Part shown: positions 1 through 7,018 of the stretch, piece after piece
Numbering within the stretch: the stretch's first letter is position 1
How the letters are laid out: every line of letters starts with the position of its first letter
Assembly: GCA_013821615.1 (NCBI GenBank)
Contig: JACDGQ010000141.1
Span: 1-7,459 of the forward strand
Length of the DNA: 7,459 nt
DNA from: Planctomycetota bacterium
GTDB lineage: Bacteria > Planctomycetota > UBA11346
Direction: 5' to 3'
Position numbers and translations under genes: made by a program
Notes under the pieces: generated by a model
What the model was told of the DNA's origin: nothing
Seen by the model: only the letters and a program-made list of their open reading frames with translations
The model's database searches: none

Positions 1-2171
1 ACACCGCGGTCGGCCAGCTGCGCCTCGATGCGCTGCGCGCCGACGCGCGCACCGCCGTCGACCAGGCCGAGCTGATGGTCCAGGCCGGCCGCTTCGAGTC
101 CGCAGCGGGCGTGTTGGCCGCCAGTCGCGCCAAGCTCCTGCCCTACGCCGCCGAACCGGCCATCGCCGCCGACCTCGCGCGCCTCGACCTGCTCGCCGTG
201 AACGCCCACGAGCAGGCCCGCGCCGCCTCCACCGCCAAGGCCGACACTAACCGTCGCAGTGGCCTCGCCGGTGCTCAGGACGCGCAAGAGGGCCACCAGC
301 AAGGTCTGCGCGACTCCTTCCACGAGCAGCTCGCGCGTGTCGAGGCCCTCGAGTCCCACGCCCATTATGACCTCGCCCTGGCGACCTGTCGCCACCTGCT
401 GCGCGAGTACCCGGGCCAGGACGAGGTCCAGACCCTCTTCAACCGCCTGATCAGCGAGGTCCACGACCAGCGCCGCCTGAGCACCGAGCAGCGCGATGCC
501 GAGCTCCACCAGGAGGTGCTCGAGCGCATGGAGCGCGAGCTCATCCCGAGCGGCTTCGATGGCGAGCCGATCTTCGCCACCGACTGGGACGCGCGCCACG
601 GCGGGCAGAGCAACGAGCTCGCCCCACCCGCGCGCCTGCCCGAATGGCACGAGCAGCTCCTCGAGAAGCTCAACCAGCGCGTCAGCATCGACTTCGAGGC
701 GCAGAACGCCGTCGACGTCTTCGCCGCCCTGCAGAAGCAGGCCAACGTCAACGTCATCGTCGACCCCTCGGTGTTCGCCGGTGGCGACCATCCGATCTCG
801 CTGAAAGCCAGGGACATGACCCTGGAGAACGTGCTCACTTGGGCGTGCCGCCTGATCGGCCAGACCTGGCACATCACCAACGGCGCGATCTACATCGGCG
901 GCACCGACGAGACGCGCGGCGAGCTGGCGCTATACGACATCAGCAACCTGGTCTTCCAACCCCAGGACCAGATCGGCATGGGCGTCGGCCTGCCCACCGG
1001 CAATCCCAGCACCGGCGGCGGTGGTGGTGGCCGCGGCGGTGGCGGCGGTGGCGGCGGCGCCGCGGACCTCTTCAAGACCGCGATGGGCGGCATGGACACC
1101 CCGGCCATCGCGCCCGAGGACGTCAAGGACCTGATCGTCAAGGCGGTCAGTCCGGCGACCTGGACCAACGACAAGTACAGCATCGAGGTGCGCGGCCACG
1201 ATCTCTTCGTCAACGCCCCGCCGAGCGTGCACCTGCTCATCCAGCAGTTCATCCGCTCGCAGGCCAACGTGCGCCACGTGCTGGTGCGCGTCGACGTGCG
1301 CTGGATCGAACTCGACGACAGCTTCCTCGAAGAGATCGGCGTCGATTGGACGACCAAGGGCGGCATCCTCAACGGTCCGGACGGCACCACCAACGGCTAC
1401 CACCGCACCACCGATTCCTTCGATCACGCCGGTTCGCTCACCAATGTCATGCCCGCGACCGCCTTCGCCCCGGCTCCGCCGACGCTGGGCACCGGCCTGA
1501 GCCTGAGCTCCACCTTCCTCAAGAGCACGCAGCTGGCCAACATCCTCAGGGCGGTGGAGCGCAACCAGCGCGGCACCATCCTGCAGGCGCCCTCGGTCAC
1601 CACCATGAACGGCGTGCGCGGCTCGTGCTTCTTCGGTCACCAGATCGGCTACATCGGCGGCTACGATGTCGGTGCCGGCAACCAGGGCGTCACCGCCGGG
1701 CTGGCCCCGCAGATCAACGTGATCAACATCGGCGCCAACCTCTCGGTGAAGCCATTCGTCAGTTCCGATGGCAAGTTCGTCACGCTCGACCTCTACCCGG
1801 CGATCGCCAGCGTCGACTTCTTTCTCGAAAACGTCGTCACCACCCGTGCCTTCGCCACCGGCGCGCCCGACCCGATCACCGGCCAGCAGAACACCCAGAC
1901 GGTACGTTCGGACAACCCGATCGAACTGCCCAACGTGCTGCTGACCACGGTCGCGACCACCGTGACCATCCCCGACCGCGGCACGTTGCTGGTCGGCGGC
2001 TTCGGCAACCATCTCGAGCAGGCGACGTCGACCAAGATCCCGTTCCTCGGGCACATCCCGTTCCTCGGCCGGCTCTTCGGCGCGCGCGGTCGCTACTCCG
2101 TGCGCTTCCAGCTCTACCTGCTCACCACCGTGACCGTCATCAACTACGACGAATTGGAGGCGAACCTGTGA
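1..2171 (+). CDS. TPR/STN-domain secretin (type II/III secretion-family outer-membrane channel), 5' end outside window
   Basis: The frame is open from base 3 to a TGA at 2169-2171, giving 722 residues; the true start lies left of the window. Residues below count from base 3. The first ~200 residues are Ala/Arg/Glu-rich helical sequence with a TPR-like stretch near 105-150. An STN (secretin/TonB short N-terminal, N0-like) domain starts near 227 (VSIDFEAQNAVDVF). Next comes a glycine-rich linker, then an N1-like domain leading to EEIGVDW at 443. The C-terminal secretin domain includes TIPDRGTLLVGG and the hallmark IPFLGHIPFLGRLF from 679. Secretins form large beta-barrel rings in the outer membrane for protein export or pilus assembly. 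The substrate cannot be told from sequence. The next gene is a paralogue overlapping its stop, so the two are almost certainly co-transcribed and perhaps co-assembled. Family call is firm; system assignment (type II, type IV pilus, other) is open. Confidence 0.9.
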   Translation, partial: TAVGQLRLDALRADARTAVDQAELMVQAGRFESAAGVLAASRAKLLPYAAEPAIAADLARLDLLAVNAHEQARAASTAKADTNRRSGLAGAQDAQEGHQQGLRDSFHEQLARVEALESHAHYDLALATCRHLLREYPGQDEVQTLFNRLISEVHDQRRLSTEQRDAELHQEVLERMERELIPSGFDGEPIFATDWDARHGGQSNELAPPARLPEWHEQLLEKLNQRVSIDFEAQNAVDVFAALQKQANVNVIVDPSVFAGGDHPISLKARDMTLENVLTWACRLIGQTWHITNGAIYIGGTDETRGELALYDISNLVFQPQDQIGMGVGLPTGNPSTGGGGGGRGGGGGGGGAADLFKTAMGGMDTPAIAPEDVKDLIVKAVSPATWTNDKYSIEVRGHDLFVNAPPSVHLLIQQFIRSQANVRHVLVRVDVRWIELDDSFLEEIGVDWTTKGGILNGPDGTTNGYHRTTDSFDHAGSLTNVMPATAFAPAPPTLGTGLSLSSTFLKSTQLANILRAVERNQRGTILQAPSVTTMNGVRGSCFFGHQIGYIGGYDVGAGNQGVTAGLAPQINVINIGANLSVKPFVSSDGKFVTLDLYPAIASVDFFLENVVTTRAFATGAPDPITGQQNTQTVRSDNPIELPNVLLTTVATTVTIPDRGTLLVGGFGNHLEQATSTKIPFLGHIPFLGRLFGARGRYSVRFQLYLLTTVTVINYDELEANL
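1014..1058 (+). repeat. Glycine-codon run (G6-R-G8) in the first secretin
   Basis: Fifteen consecutive codons encode six glycines, one arginine and eight glycines, using a GGC/GGT mix. The run sits between the STN domain and the N1-like domain and is probably a flexible linker. The second secretin has a Pro/Gly-rich segment (PEPGGTGSRLLPPVEPEAKP) at the equivalent place instead. Such GC-rich triplet runs can change length by slippage. Confidence 0.85.
2156..2160 (+). promoter_or_regulatory. Shine-Dalgarno site for the second secretin
   Basis: GGAGG lies seven bases before the GTG at 2168. It decides the start: the GTG overlaps the previous gene's stop (GTGA, four bases), the usual layout for translational coupling. 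The next candidate, ATG at 2201, has no comparable site and would remove the arginine and histidine residues from the signal-peptide n-region. Confidence 0.8.
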
Positions 2172-4705
2172 TCGCACGCTCCCTACCGGCCCATGGCCGG
2201 ATGTCCGCCATCTCCGCAACCCTGCTCGCCCTGTGCGGTCCGCTGTTCGCCGAGGACCCGGCGCCCAAGCCCGATGCCGCGCCGGCCGCCGCTGACGGCG
2301 CCGCCCAGCGCCAGGGCGCCGAGGCCGCAGCCGCCTACTACCACGACCGTGGTCAGAAGGCGCTCGACCAGGGCCGCCTCGATGACGCGATCCACGATTT
2401 CACCATCGCCGTCGACTGGCAGCCCGGCAACGAGGTCTACCGCAAGGCGCTCGAGCAGGCGCAGGCGCTGGGCGGCGTCAACCGCGATGCGCGCACCACG
2501 CACATCAACCGCACCTCCGACGAGTACTTCGCCAAGCAGCAGCAGCTGTGGGTCGAGGCCCAGGCCAAGTCCGAGCTCGGCCAGAAGGCCTTCGACGCCG
2601 GCGACTTCACCGAGGCCGAGCGTGAATTCACCCTCGCCAACACCCGCCTCGACAGCTTGCCCTTCGCCGACCCGCGCCGCGAGCCGGAGCAGCGCCGCGT
2701 CGAGAGCCTGATCGGCGAGGCGCGCAAGCGCCGCGAGCAGGAAGAACTGCACCAGGCGGCCGACCGCAACCAGCTCGCTCATGACCGCCAGCGCGACCTG
2801 CGCGACATCGGCCTGCAGATCGAGCGCGACCGCATCGACGCCATGCTCAAGCGCGCGCAGAAGGCGCGCGAGCGCCGCGACTACGACGAGGCGATCCTGC
2901 TCTGCGAGCAGATCCTGCGCATCAACCGCGCCGAGGACCGCGCCCAGAGCCTGCTCATCAAGTGCCGCCGCGAACGCCACGTCTATCTGCGCCAGATCAC
3001 CGCCGACCGCTGGGATGAGGAGCACAAGCTGCTCAGCGAGTCGATCCGCACCTCGATGCTGCCCCAGCTCGAGATCGTCAACTACAGCCGCGACTGGTCG
3101 AAGATCGACGCCATGCGCAGCGCCCCCGTGCAGGGCCTGAACGAGGAGAGCGAGGCCTGGCGCCGCGAGATCAAAAACCAGCTCGAGCAGGAGGTCACCC
3201 TCGACTTCCAGGACCACGACCTGGTCGATGTGCTCGCCTTCCTGCAGCGCATCACCAACGTCAATATCATCCTCGATCCCAAGGTGGTCGCGGCGGCACC
3301 GCCGCCCGTGACCCTGCGCGTCGAGGCGATGAAGCTCAAGTACGTGCTCGAATTCATCATGAAGCTGACCAACCTGACGTACACCCTGCGCGATGAGGCG
3401 ATCTTCGTCTCGAATGAGCAGGGCGTGCGCGGCGACATCTTCATGAAGCTGTACGACATCCGCGATCTCACCCACGCGATGCCGAACTTCCCCGGCCCGG
3501 ACCTCAACATCCCCGAGCCCGGCGGCACCGGCTCGCGCCTGCTGCCCCCGGTCGAGCCCGAGGCCAAGCCCGAGATCAACGAGTTCATCGAGATCGTGCA
3601 GAAGGTGGTCTCGCCCGACCTGTGGAAGGGCGAAGGCGTGGCGATTGCCGAATTCAACGGCGCCATGGTCATCACCCAGAGCGCGGAAGTGCACAAGCAG
3701 GTCGACGTCCTGCTGCGCACCCTGCGCAACACCAAGGGCACCCAGATCCACGTGAAGGTGAAGTTCCTCACCGTCGAGAACACCCTGCTCGAGGAGATCG
3801 GCGTCGACTGGCGCAACTTCAACCCGCCGGGTGCCACTGGCGCACCGGCCCAGCCGCTGCCCGGCCAGCAGCAGATCCCGCTCGCTGGCGGCGGGACTCT
3901 GCCCAATCCCTTTGGCGTCTACCACCAGCAGGGCAGCGTCATCGCCGCAGCCAACGTCAACAACAGTCTGCAGAGCTATAAAACCCCGAATGGCCTGCCC
4001 CTGCCGGTGGCTGGCCAGGACGGCCTGAACTTCCAGACCCAGCACTGGCGCCTGACCGACGACTTCCTGGTCTCGGCGGTGCTGCACGCGGTCGAGAAGG
4101 AACGCCGCGGCAACGTGCTGTTCGAGCCCGACCTGACGCTGTTCAACGGCCAGCAGGCGCACATCGTGCATATCAACCAGCAGGCCTACATCGCCGACTA
4201 CGACATCAACCAGGGCCAGTACGACCCGATCATCAGCACGCTCTCCTACGGCACCGTGCTCGACGTCCAGGCGATCGCCTCGGCCGACAAGAAGTACATC
4301 ACCCTGACCCTGCGTCCGACCAACGCCGTCGTGACCGCGTGGCGCCGCTTCGGCGGCGCGCCCCCGGCCGGACTCAACGGTGGGGCGCAGAACACCTTCG
4401 GCGGCTTGCCGATCACCCAGGACAACCCGGGCATCAACAACAACGACAACCCGTTGATGATCCCCGAGATGGACTACCAGTCGGTGCGCACCTCGGTGAC
4501 CATCCCCGACGGTGGTTCGCTGCTTCTCGCCGGCATGACCAACGGCGAAAGCTCGCGTTCGCACTCGGGCATCCCGTTCCTGAGCCACATCCCGTTCCTC
4601 GGCCGCCTGTTCAGCACCAACGGCCGTTCCGAGACCGAGAAGAAGACCCTCATCCTCCTCCAGGCGGACGTGGTGCTCTTCGACGAGATCGAAAAGCGGC
4701 TCTAA
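2168..4705 (+). CDS. TPR/STN-domain secretin, second of a tandem pair
   Basis: This 845-residue protein starts at GTG 2168 and ends with TAA. Residues 1-28 look like a Sec signal peptide: a basic/polar start, the hydrophobic stretch AISATLLALCGPLFA, and likely cleavage before Glu29. Cys23 does not fit a lipobox, since Leu precedes it. TPR-like helices cover about 57-95 (ALDQGRLDDAIHDFTIAV), 134-163 (AFDAGDFTEAEREFTLA) and 225-266 (RRDYDEAILLCEQILRIN), separated by charged coiled-coil-like sequence. The STN/N0 domain begins near 343 and the N1-like domain ends at EEIGVDW (542). The secretin core carries VTIPDGGSLLLAG (777-789) and ends with IPFLSHIPFLGRLF from 802. It matches the upstream protein domain by domain, so the pair arose by old duplication. 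It probably forms an outer-membrane ring whose TPRs bind a periplasmic partner. A strong terminator follows, so it is probably the operon's last gene. Confidence 0.92.
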   Translation: MIARSLPAHGRMSAISATLLALCGPLFAEDPAPKPDAAPAAADGAAQRQGAEAAAAYYHDRGQKALDQGRLDDAIHDFTIAVDWQPGNEVYRKALEQAQALGGVNRDARTTHINRTSDEYFAKQQQLWVEAQAKSELGQKAFDAGDFTEAEREFTLANTRLDSLPFADPRREPEQRRVESLIGEARKRREQEELHQAADRNQLAHDRQRDLRDIGLQIERDRIDAMLKRAQKARERRDYDEAILLCEQILRINRAEDRAQSLLIKCRRERHVYLRQITADRWDEEHKLLSESIRTSMLPQLEIVNYSRDWSKIDAMRSAPVQGLNEESEAWRREIKNQLEQEVTLDFQDHDLVDVLAFLQRITNVNIILDPKVVAAAPPPVTLRVEAMKLKYVLEFIMKLTNLTYTLRDEAIFVSNEQGVRGDIFMKLYDIRDLTHAMPNFPGPDLNIPEPGGTGSRLLPPVEPEAKPEINEFIEIVQKVVSPDLWKGEGVAIAEFNGAMVITQSAEVHKQVDVLLRTLRNTKGTQIHVKVKFLTVENTLLEEIGVDWRNFNPPGATGAPAQPLPGQQQIPLAGGGTLPNPFGVYHQQGSVIAAANVNNSLQSYKTPNGLPLPVAGQDGLNFQTQHWRLTDDFLVSAVLHAVEKERRGNVLFEPDLTLFNGQQAHIVHINQQAYIADYDINQGQYDPIISTLSYGTVLDVQAIASADKKYITLTLRPTNAVVTAWRRFGGAPPAGLNGGAQNTFGGLPITQDNPGINNNDNPLMIPEMDYQSVRTSVTIPDGGSLLLAGMTNGESSRSHSGIPFLSHIPFLGRLFSTNGRSETEKKTLILLQADVVLFDEIEKRL

Positions 4706-4756
4706 AGGGAAGAGCAGAGGGGAGAAGGGGAAGGCAAGAGGGGAAAGGGCAGAAGG
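4704..4756 (+). repeat. Purine-rich tract, left arm of an inverted pair
   Basis: Fifty of 53 bases are purines; the exceptions are C at 4715, 4735 and 4750. The tract begins inside the secretin stop codon. Bases 4723-4743 match the reverse complement of 5321-5341 at 18 of 21 positions. It contains several runs of three or four G separated by A-rich spacers. It is not coding. Confidence 0.8.
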
Positions 4757-4785
4757 CCCGACTTACTCCGTTCCTTCAAGTCACT

Positions 4786-4822
4786 GCGTAACTCCCGGCC
4801 TGCGGTCGGGAGTTACGCTTTT
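4786..4822 (+). terminator. Rho-independent terminator of the secretin operon
   Basis: GCGTAACTCCCG (4786-4797) pairs perfectly with CGGGAGTTACGC (4807-4818). The stem extends by one G-T and two C-G pairs to a TGC triloop, and TTTT follows at 4819-4822. The T-run is only on the plus-strand side, so it terminates rightward transcription. The right arm contains the stop codon and last codon of the convergent minus-strand gene. Confidence 0.88.
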
Positions 4823-5196
4823 CTGGTGTATGCCGATCGTTCGACTTGGCGCTTGATGAGAGCGGTGAGCATGGACGAGATTTGTACGAGATCATCTTCG
4901 AGTCTCTCGATGTCCTCCTGATGGCAGAAGCCGAGGTCCCCGGCCAGGATCAGATGGCTGCGCAATTCCCCTGCCGACGCTTTGGCAACGCGCAGCAGGT
5001 AGGCGAATTCGCGAAAGTTGTCCCGCTCCGCGCCCTCCGCGATATTCGCCATGACGCTGACCGCTGCGCGTTGGATCTGGCTGCGAAATCCAAGATCGCG
5101 GGATATACGACCGATGCTTGCCAAGCGGTATACCTGGACAACAACCACCCGCGCACGTTGCCAGACGATGAGTTCCTTGAAGGAGGCTAGTGGCAC
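4813..5196 (-). CDS. Four-helix-bundle protein, 23S rRNA intervening-sequence (IVP/S23) family
   Basis: The product has 127 residues, the family's usual size. It shows the family pattern: FKELIVWQRA at 6-15, a VY(R)LAS segment, RSQIQRAAVSVMANIAEGAE at 38-57 with the signature NIAEG at 51-55, then a Phe/Leu/Glu-rich helix (FREFAYLLRVAKASAGELRS, 61-80) and LGF. The start is GTG at 5194-5196, because a Shine-Dalgarno-like GGAGGAGGGA lies just upstream on the minus strand and the family motif begins at residue 6. Members were first found in insertions within 23S rRNA genes, and the related Avd proteins serve diversity-generating retroelements. Many copies stand alone and their role is unknown. 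No rRNA or reverse transcriptase is visible here. The gene opposes the secretin operon, diverges from lysS, is visibly less GC-rich than its neighbours, and lies between inverted purine/pyrimidine tracts, all suggesting acquired DNA. Confidence 0.88.
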   Translation of the reverse strand: MPLASFKELIVWQRARVVVVQVYRLASIGRISRDLGFRSQIQRAAVSVMANIAEGAERDNFREFAYLLRVAKASAGELRSHLILAGDLGFCHQEDIERLEDDLVQISSMLTALIKRQVERSAYTRKA

Positions 5197-5202
5197 GATG
5201 TT

Positions 5203-5212
5203 CCCTCCTCCT
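5203..5212 (-). promoter_or_regulatory. Shine-Dalgarno site of the four-helix-bundle gene
   Basis: Read on the minus strand this is AGGAGGAGGG, ending six bases before the GTG at 5196. It supports the GTG start over any downstream codon. An ATG just upstream of it is in a different frame. Confidence 0.7.
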
Positions 5213-5291
5213 GATCCATGCCCACTTGCAGGGTGCGGTCAATGTCGGCAGAGGGGTAGAGTCGCTTGATTTTCGTGATGTGCTTGCTGTG

Positions 5292-5354
5292 CCTCTCTCC
5301 CTTCGCCCTTCTTCCCTCCCACCCTCCTGCCTTTCCCTTCTTCCCTCCCTCTCT
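5292..5354 (+). repeat. Pyrimidine-rich tract, right arm of an inverted pair, with a 15-bp direct repeat
   Basis: Sixty of 63 bases are pyrimidines; the exceptions are at 5305, 5321 and 5329. CCCTTCTTCCCTCCC occurs exactly twice, at 5306-5320 and 5335-5349. Bases 5321-5341 are an 18-of-21 inverted match to 4723-4743 across the four-helix-bundle gene. The tract occupies the lysS leader, directly before its start. Confidence 0.8.
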
Positions 5355-5368
5355 AGGCTTCCGCGGCC

Positions 5369-6970
5369 ATGACTGAACCCGTTGATCAATATCGCGCCGC
5401 CCGCGCCCAGAAGGTCGCGCGCCTGCGCGAGCTCGGCGCCGACCCCTTCGGGACCATCTTCGCCCCGACCGGCTCCATCGTCGCGGCGCGCGAATTTGCA
5501 CCCGCCCAGGTCGACGGCGACGTGCAGCCACGCGGGCCCGAGGTCCGCCTCGCCGGGCGCATCGGCAATCTGCGCAAGGCCGGCGGCAAGCTGTTCTTCG
5601 CCACGCTCTACGACCGCAGTCGAGGCGAGGCTTATCAAGCGCAGCGCCTGGCCGGGGTCGCGGATCTCGATGACGCCGAGGCCAAGAAGGCGCGCGGCAT
5701 CCAGCTCTACCTCGAGCTCGGCGCGCTCGGGCCGGAGCAGTGGGAAGTGGTCAAGGCCCTCGACCTCGCCGACTGGGTCGGCGTCGAAGGCGCGGTCGGG
5801 CGCACCCGCACCGGCGAGGTCAGCGTCTTCGTCGCGCGCCTGACGGTGCTGGGCTAGAGCCTGCTGCCGCCGCCGCACCAGGCCGGCGCCGACAGCGGGG
5901 CGCTCTCCGCCGAGACGCGCAGCCGCCAGCGCTACCTCGACCTGCTGATGTCCGACGCCAGCCTGGCGACCTTCCTGCTGCGCAGCCGGCTGGTGGCGGG
6001 CGTGCGGCGATTCTTCACCGACCGCGACTTCCTTGAAGTCGAGACGCCGATGATGCATCCCATCCCCGGTGGGGCCACGGCGCGGCCATTCGTCACCCAC
6101 CACAACGCTCTCGACAGCGATCTCTATCTGCGCATCGCGCCGGAGCTCTACCTCAAGCGCCTCCTGGTCGGCGGCATGGAAAAGGTCTTCGAGCTGAACC
6201 GCAACTTCCGCAACGAGGGCGTCAGCCCACGCCACAACCCCGAATTCACCATGATCGAGTGGTACCAGGCCTACGCAGACCACCACGCGATGATGACGCT
6301 CAGCGAAGAGCTCTTCCGCCACCTCGCCGACAGCGTGCTCGGCACGCGCGTGCTGCGCTTCGCCGAGCACGTCATCGACCTCGGGCAGCCGTGGCGCCGC
6401 TTCACCTACGACCAGGCCCTCGAACAGCTCGGCGGCCTGCGCGTCGACGACCGGGCCGCGGTGACCGCCAAGGCGCGCGAGCTCGGCCTCGATCCAGCGG
6501 ACTTCCCGACCTATGACCGCCTGCTCAACCAGGTGTGGGAGGCAGTCGTCGAGCCGCACCTCATCCAACCCACCTTCATCACCGACCAGCCGACCTGGCT
6601 GACCCCGCTGTGCAAGGCGCGGCCGGACGATCCCACCCGCACCATGCGTTTTGAGCTGTTCATGGCGCGCATGGAGCTGGGCAATGCCTACACCGAGCTG
6701 AACGATCCTGACATCCAGCGCCAGCGCTTCCGCGAGCAGGTCGCCGAGGCCGCCACCGCCAAGGACGACGAGGTCAGCGGCCTGATCGACGAGGACTACT
6801 GCACCGCCCTCGACCACGGCCTGCCGGCCTGCGGCGGCCAGGGCGTGGGCATCGACCGCCTGGTCATGCTCTTCACCGGCCAAGCCAACATCCGCGACGT
6901 GGTGCTGTTCCCGGCCCTGAGGCAGGAGAGTCCGGGAGTCCGGAAGTCCGCAAGTCCGGGAGTCCACTGA
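5369..6970 (+). CDS. lysS: Lysyl-tRNA synthetase, class II, interrupted by an in-frame TAG at codon 163
   Basis: LysRS charges tRNA-Lys with lysine in the cytoplasm. The frame spans 533 codons, near the bacterial norm of about 500. The N-terminal OB-fold anticodon-binding domain covers roughly 50-160 (VRLAGRIGNLRKAGGKLFFATLYD). Class II motif 1 includes VETPMM (224-229) and PGGATARPF; motif 2 is RNFRNEG (278-284) followed by RHNPEFTMIEWY; motif 3 is GGQGVGIDRLVML (489-501). An in-frame TAG at 5354-5356 leaves ATG 5369 as the only nearby start; no good Shine-Dalgarno precedes it. The only lesion is TAG at 5855-5857: the same frame continues with normal LysRS sequence (SLLPPP ... SRQRYLDLL). 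It may be a sequencing error, an early pseudogene or a recoded codon. Without readthrough the pieces are 5369-5857 (162 residues) and roughly 5948-6970 (340 residues). The last 15 residues come from an octamer repeat. Confidence 0.93.
5855..5857 (+). other. In-frame amber codon in lysS
   Basis: The local reading is TVLG-stop-SLLPPP. From memory, E. coli LysS reads LLTKALRPLP here, placing the stop at the lysine of the linker between the anticodon-binding and catalytic domains. One base change turns AAG into TAG. The four other stop codons of genes ending in this window are TGA, TAA, TAA and TGA. Confidence 0.9.
6929..6968 (+). repeat. Octamer tandem array encoding the LysRS C-terminal tail
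   Basis: Five 8-bp units lie in direct tandem: AGTCCGGG, AGTCCGGA, AGTCCGCA, AGTCCGGG and AGTCCACT. The array begins right after the conserved LFPALR end of LysRS and supplies the tail SPGVRKSASPGVH; the lysS TGA overlaps its last base. An inverted array of the same unit lies at 7019-7058. Confidence 0.9.
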
Positions 6971-7018
6971 CCCTGGCGTTCGTGCCCAGCCTCACCATCC
7001 GGTCAAGACCATTGCCCC

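Noticed and set aside
644..2167. Upstream extension of the second secretin frame through the first secretin gene
   Set aside because: The translation is Arg/His/Gln-rich out-of-frame sequence. The GTG at 2168 with its Shine-Dalgarno site and signal peptide is the real start.
2183..4588. 801-codon open frame on the minus strand opposite the second secretin
   Set aside because: It is a GC-rich antisense shadow: low-complexity Val/Ala/Asp/Leu/Gly composition, no recognisable motif, and the plus strand encodes a clear secretin.
4846..5190. 114-codon plus-strand frame over the four-helix-bundle gene
   Set aside because: The minus strand gives a clear family match with NIAEG; the plus-strand translation has none.
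5214..5242. Minus-strand TTGACC (5242-5237) as a -35 box for the four-helix-bundle gene
   Set aside because: At a 17-base spacing the -10 position reads ATGGAT, a poor match, and it overlaps the ribosome-binding region too closely to be convincing.
5187..5290. Protein-like minus-strand reading (KIKRLYPSADIDRTLQVGMD) upstream of the four-helix-bundle gene
   Set aside because: The composition looks coding-like and could be a gene remnant, but it is about 33 residues, has no start beyond the internal Met, runs into the low-complexity tract, and I recognise no family.
4892..6967. 691-codon open frame on the minus strand opposite lysS
   Set aside because: It runs antisense through both lysS and the four-helix-bundle gene, shows no family motif, and begins inside the octamer repeat (SRTCGLPDSRT).
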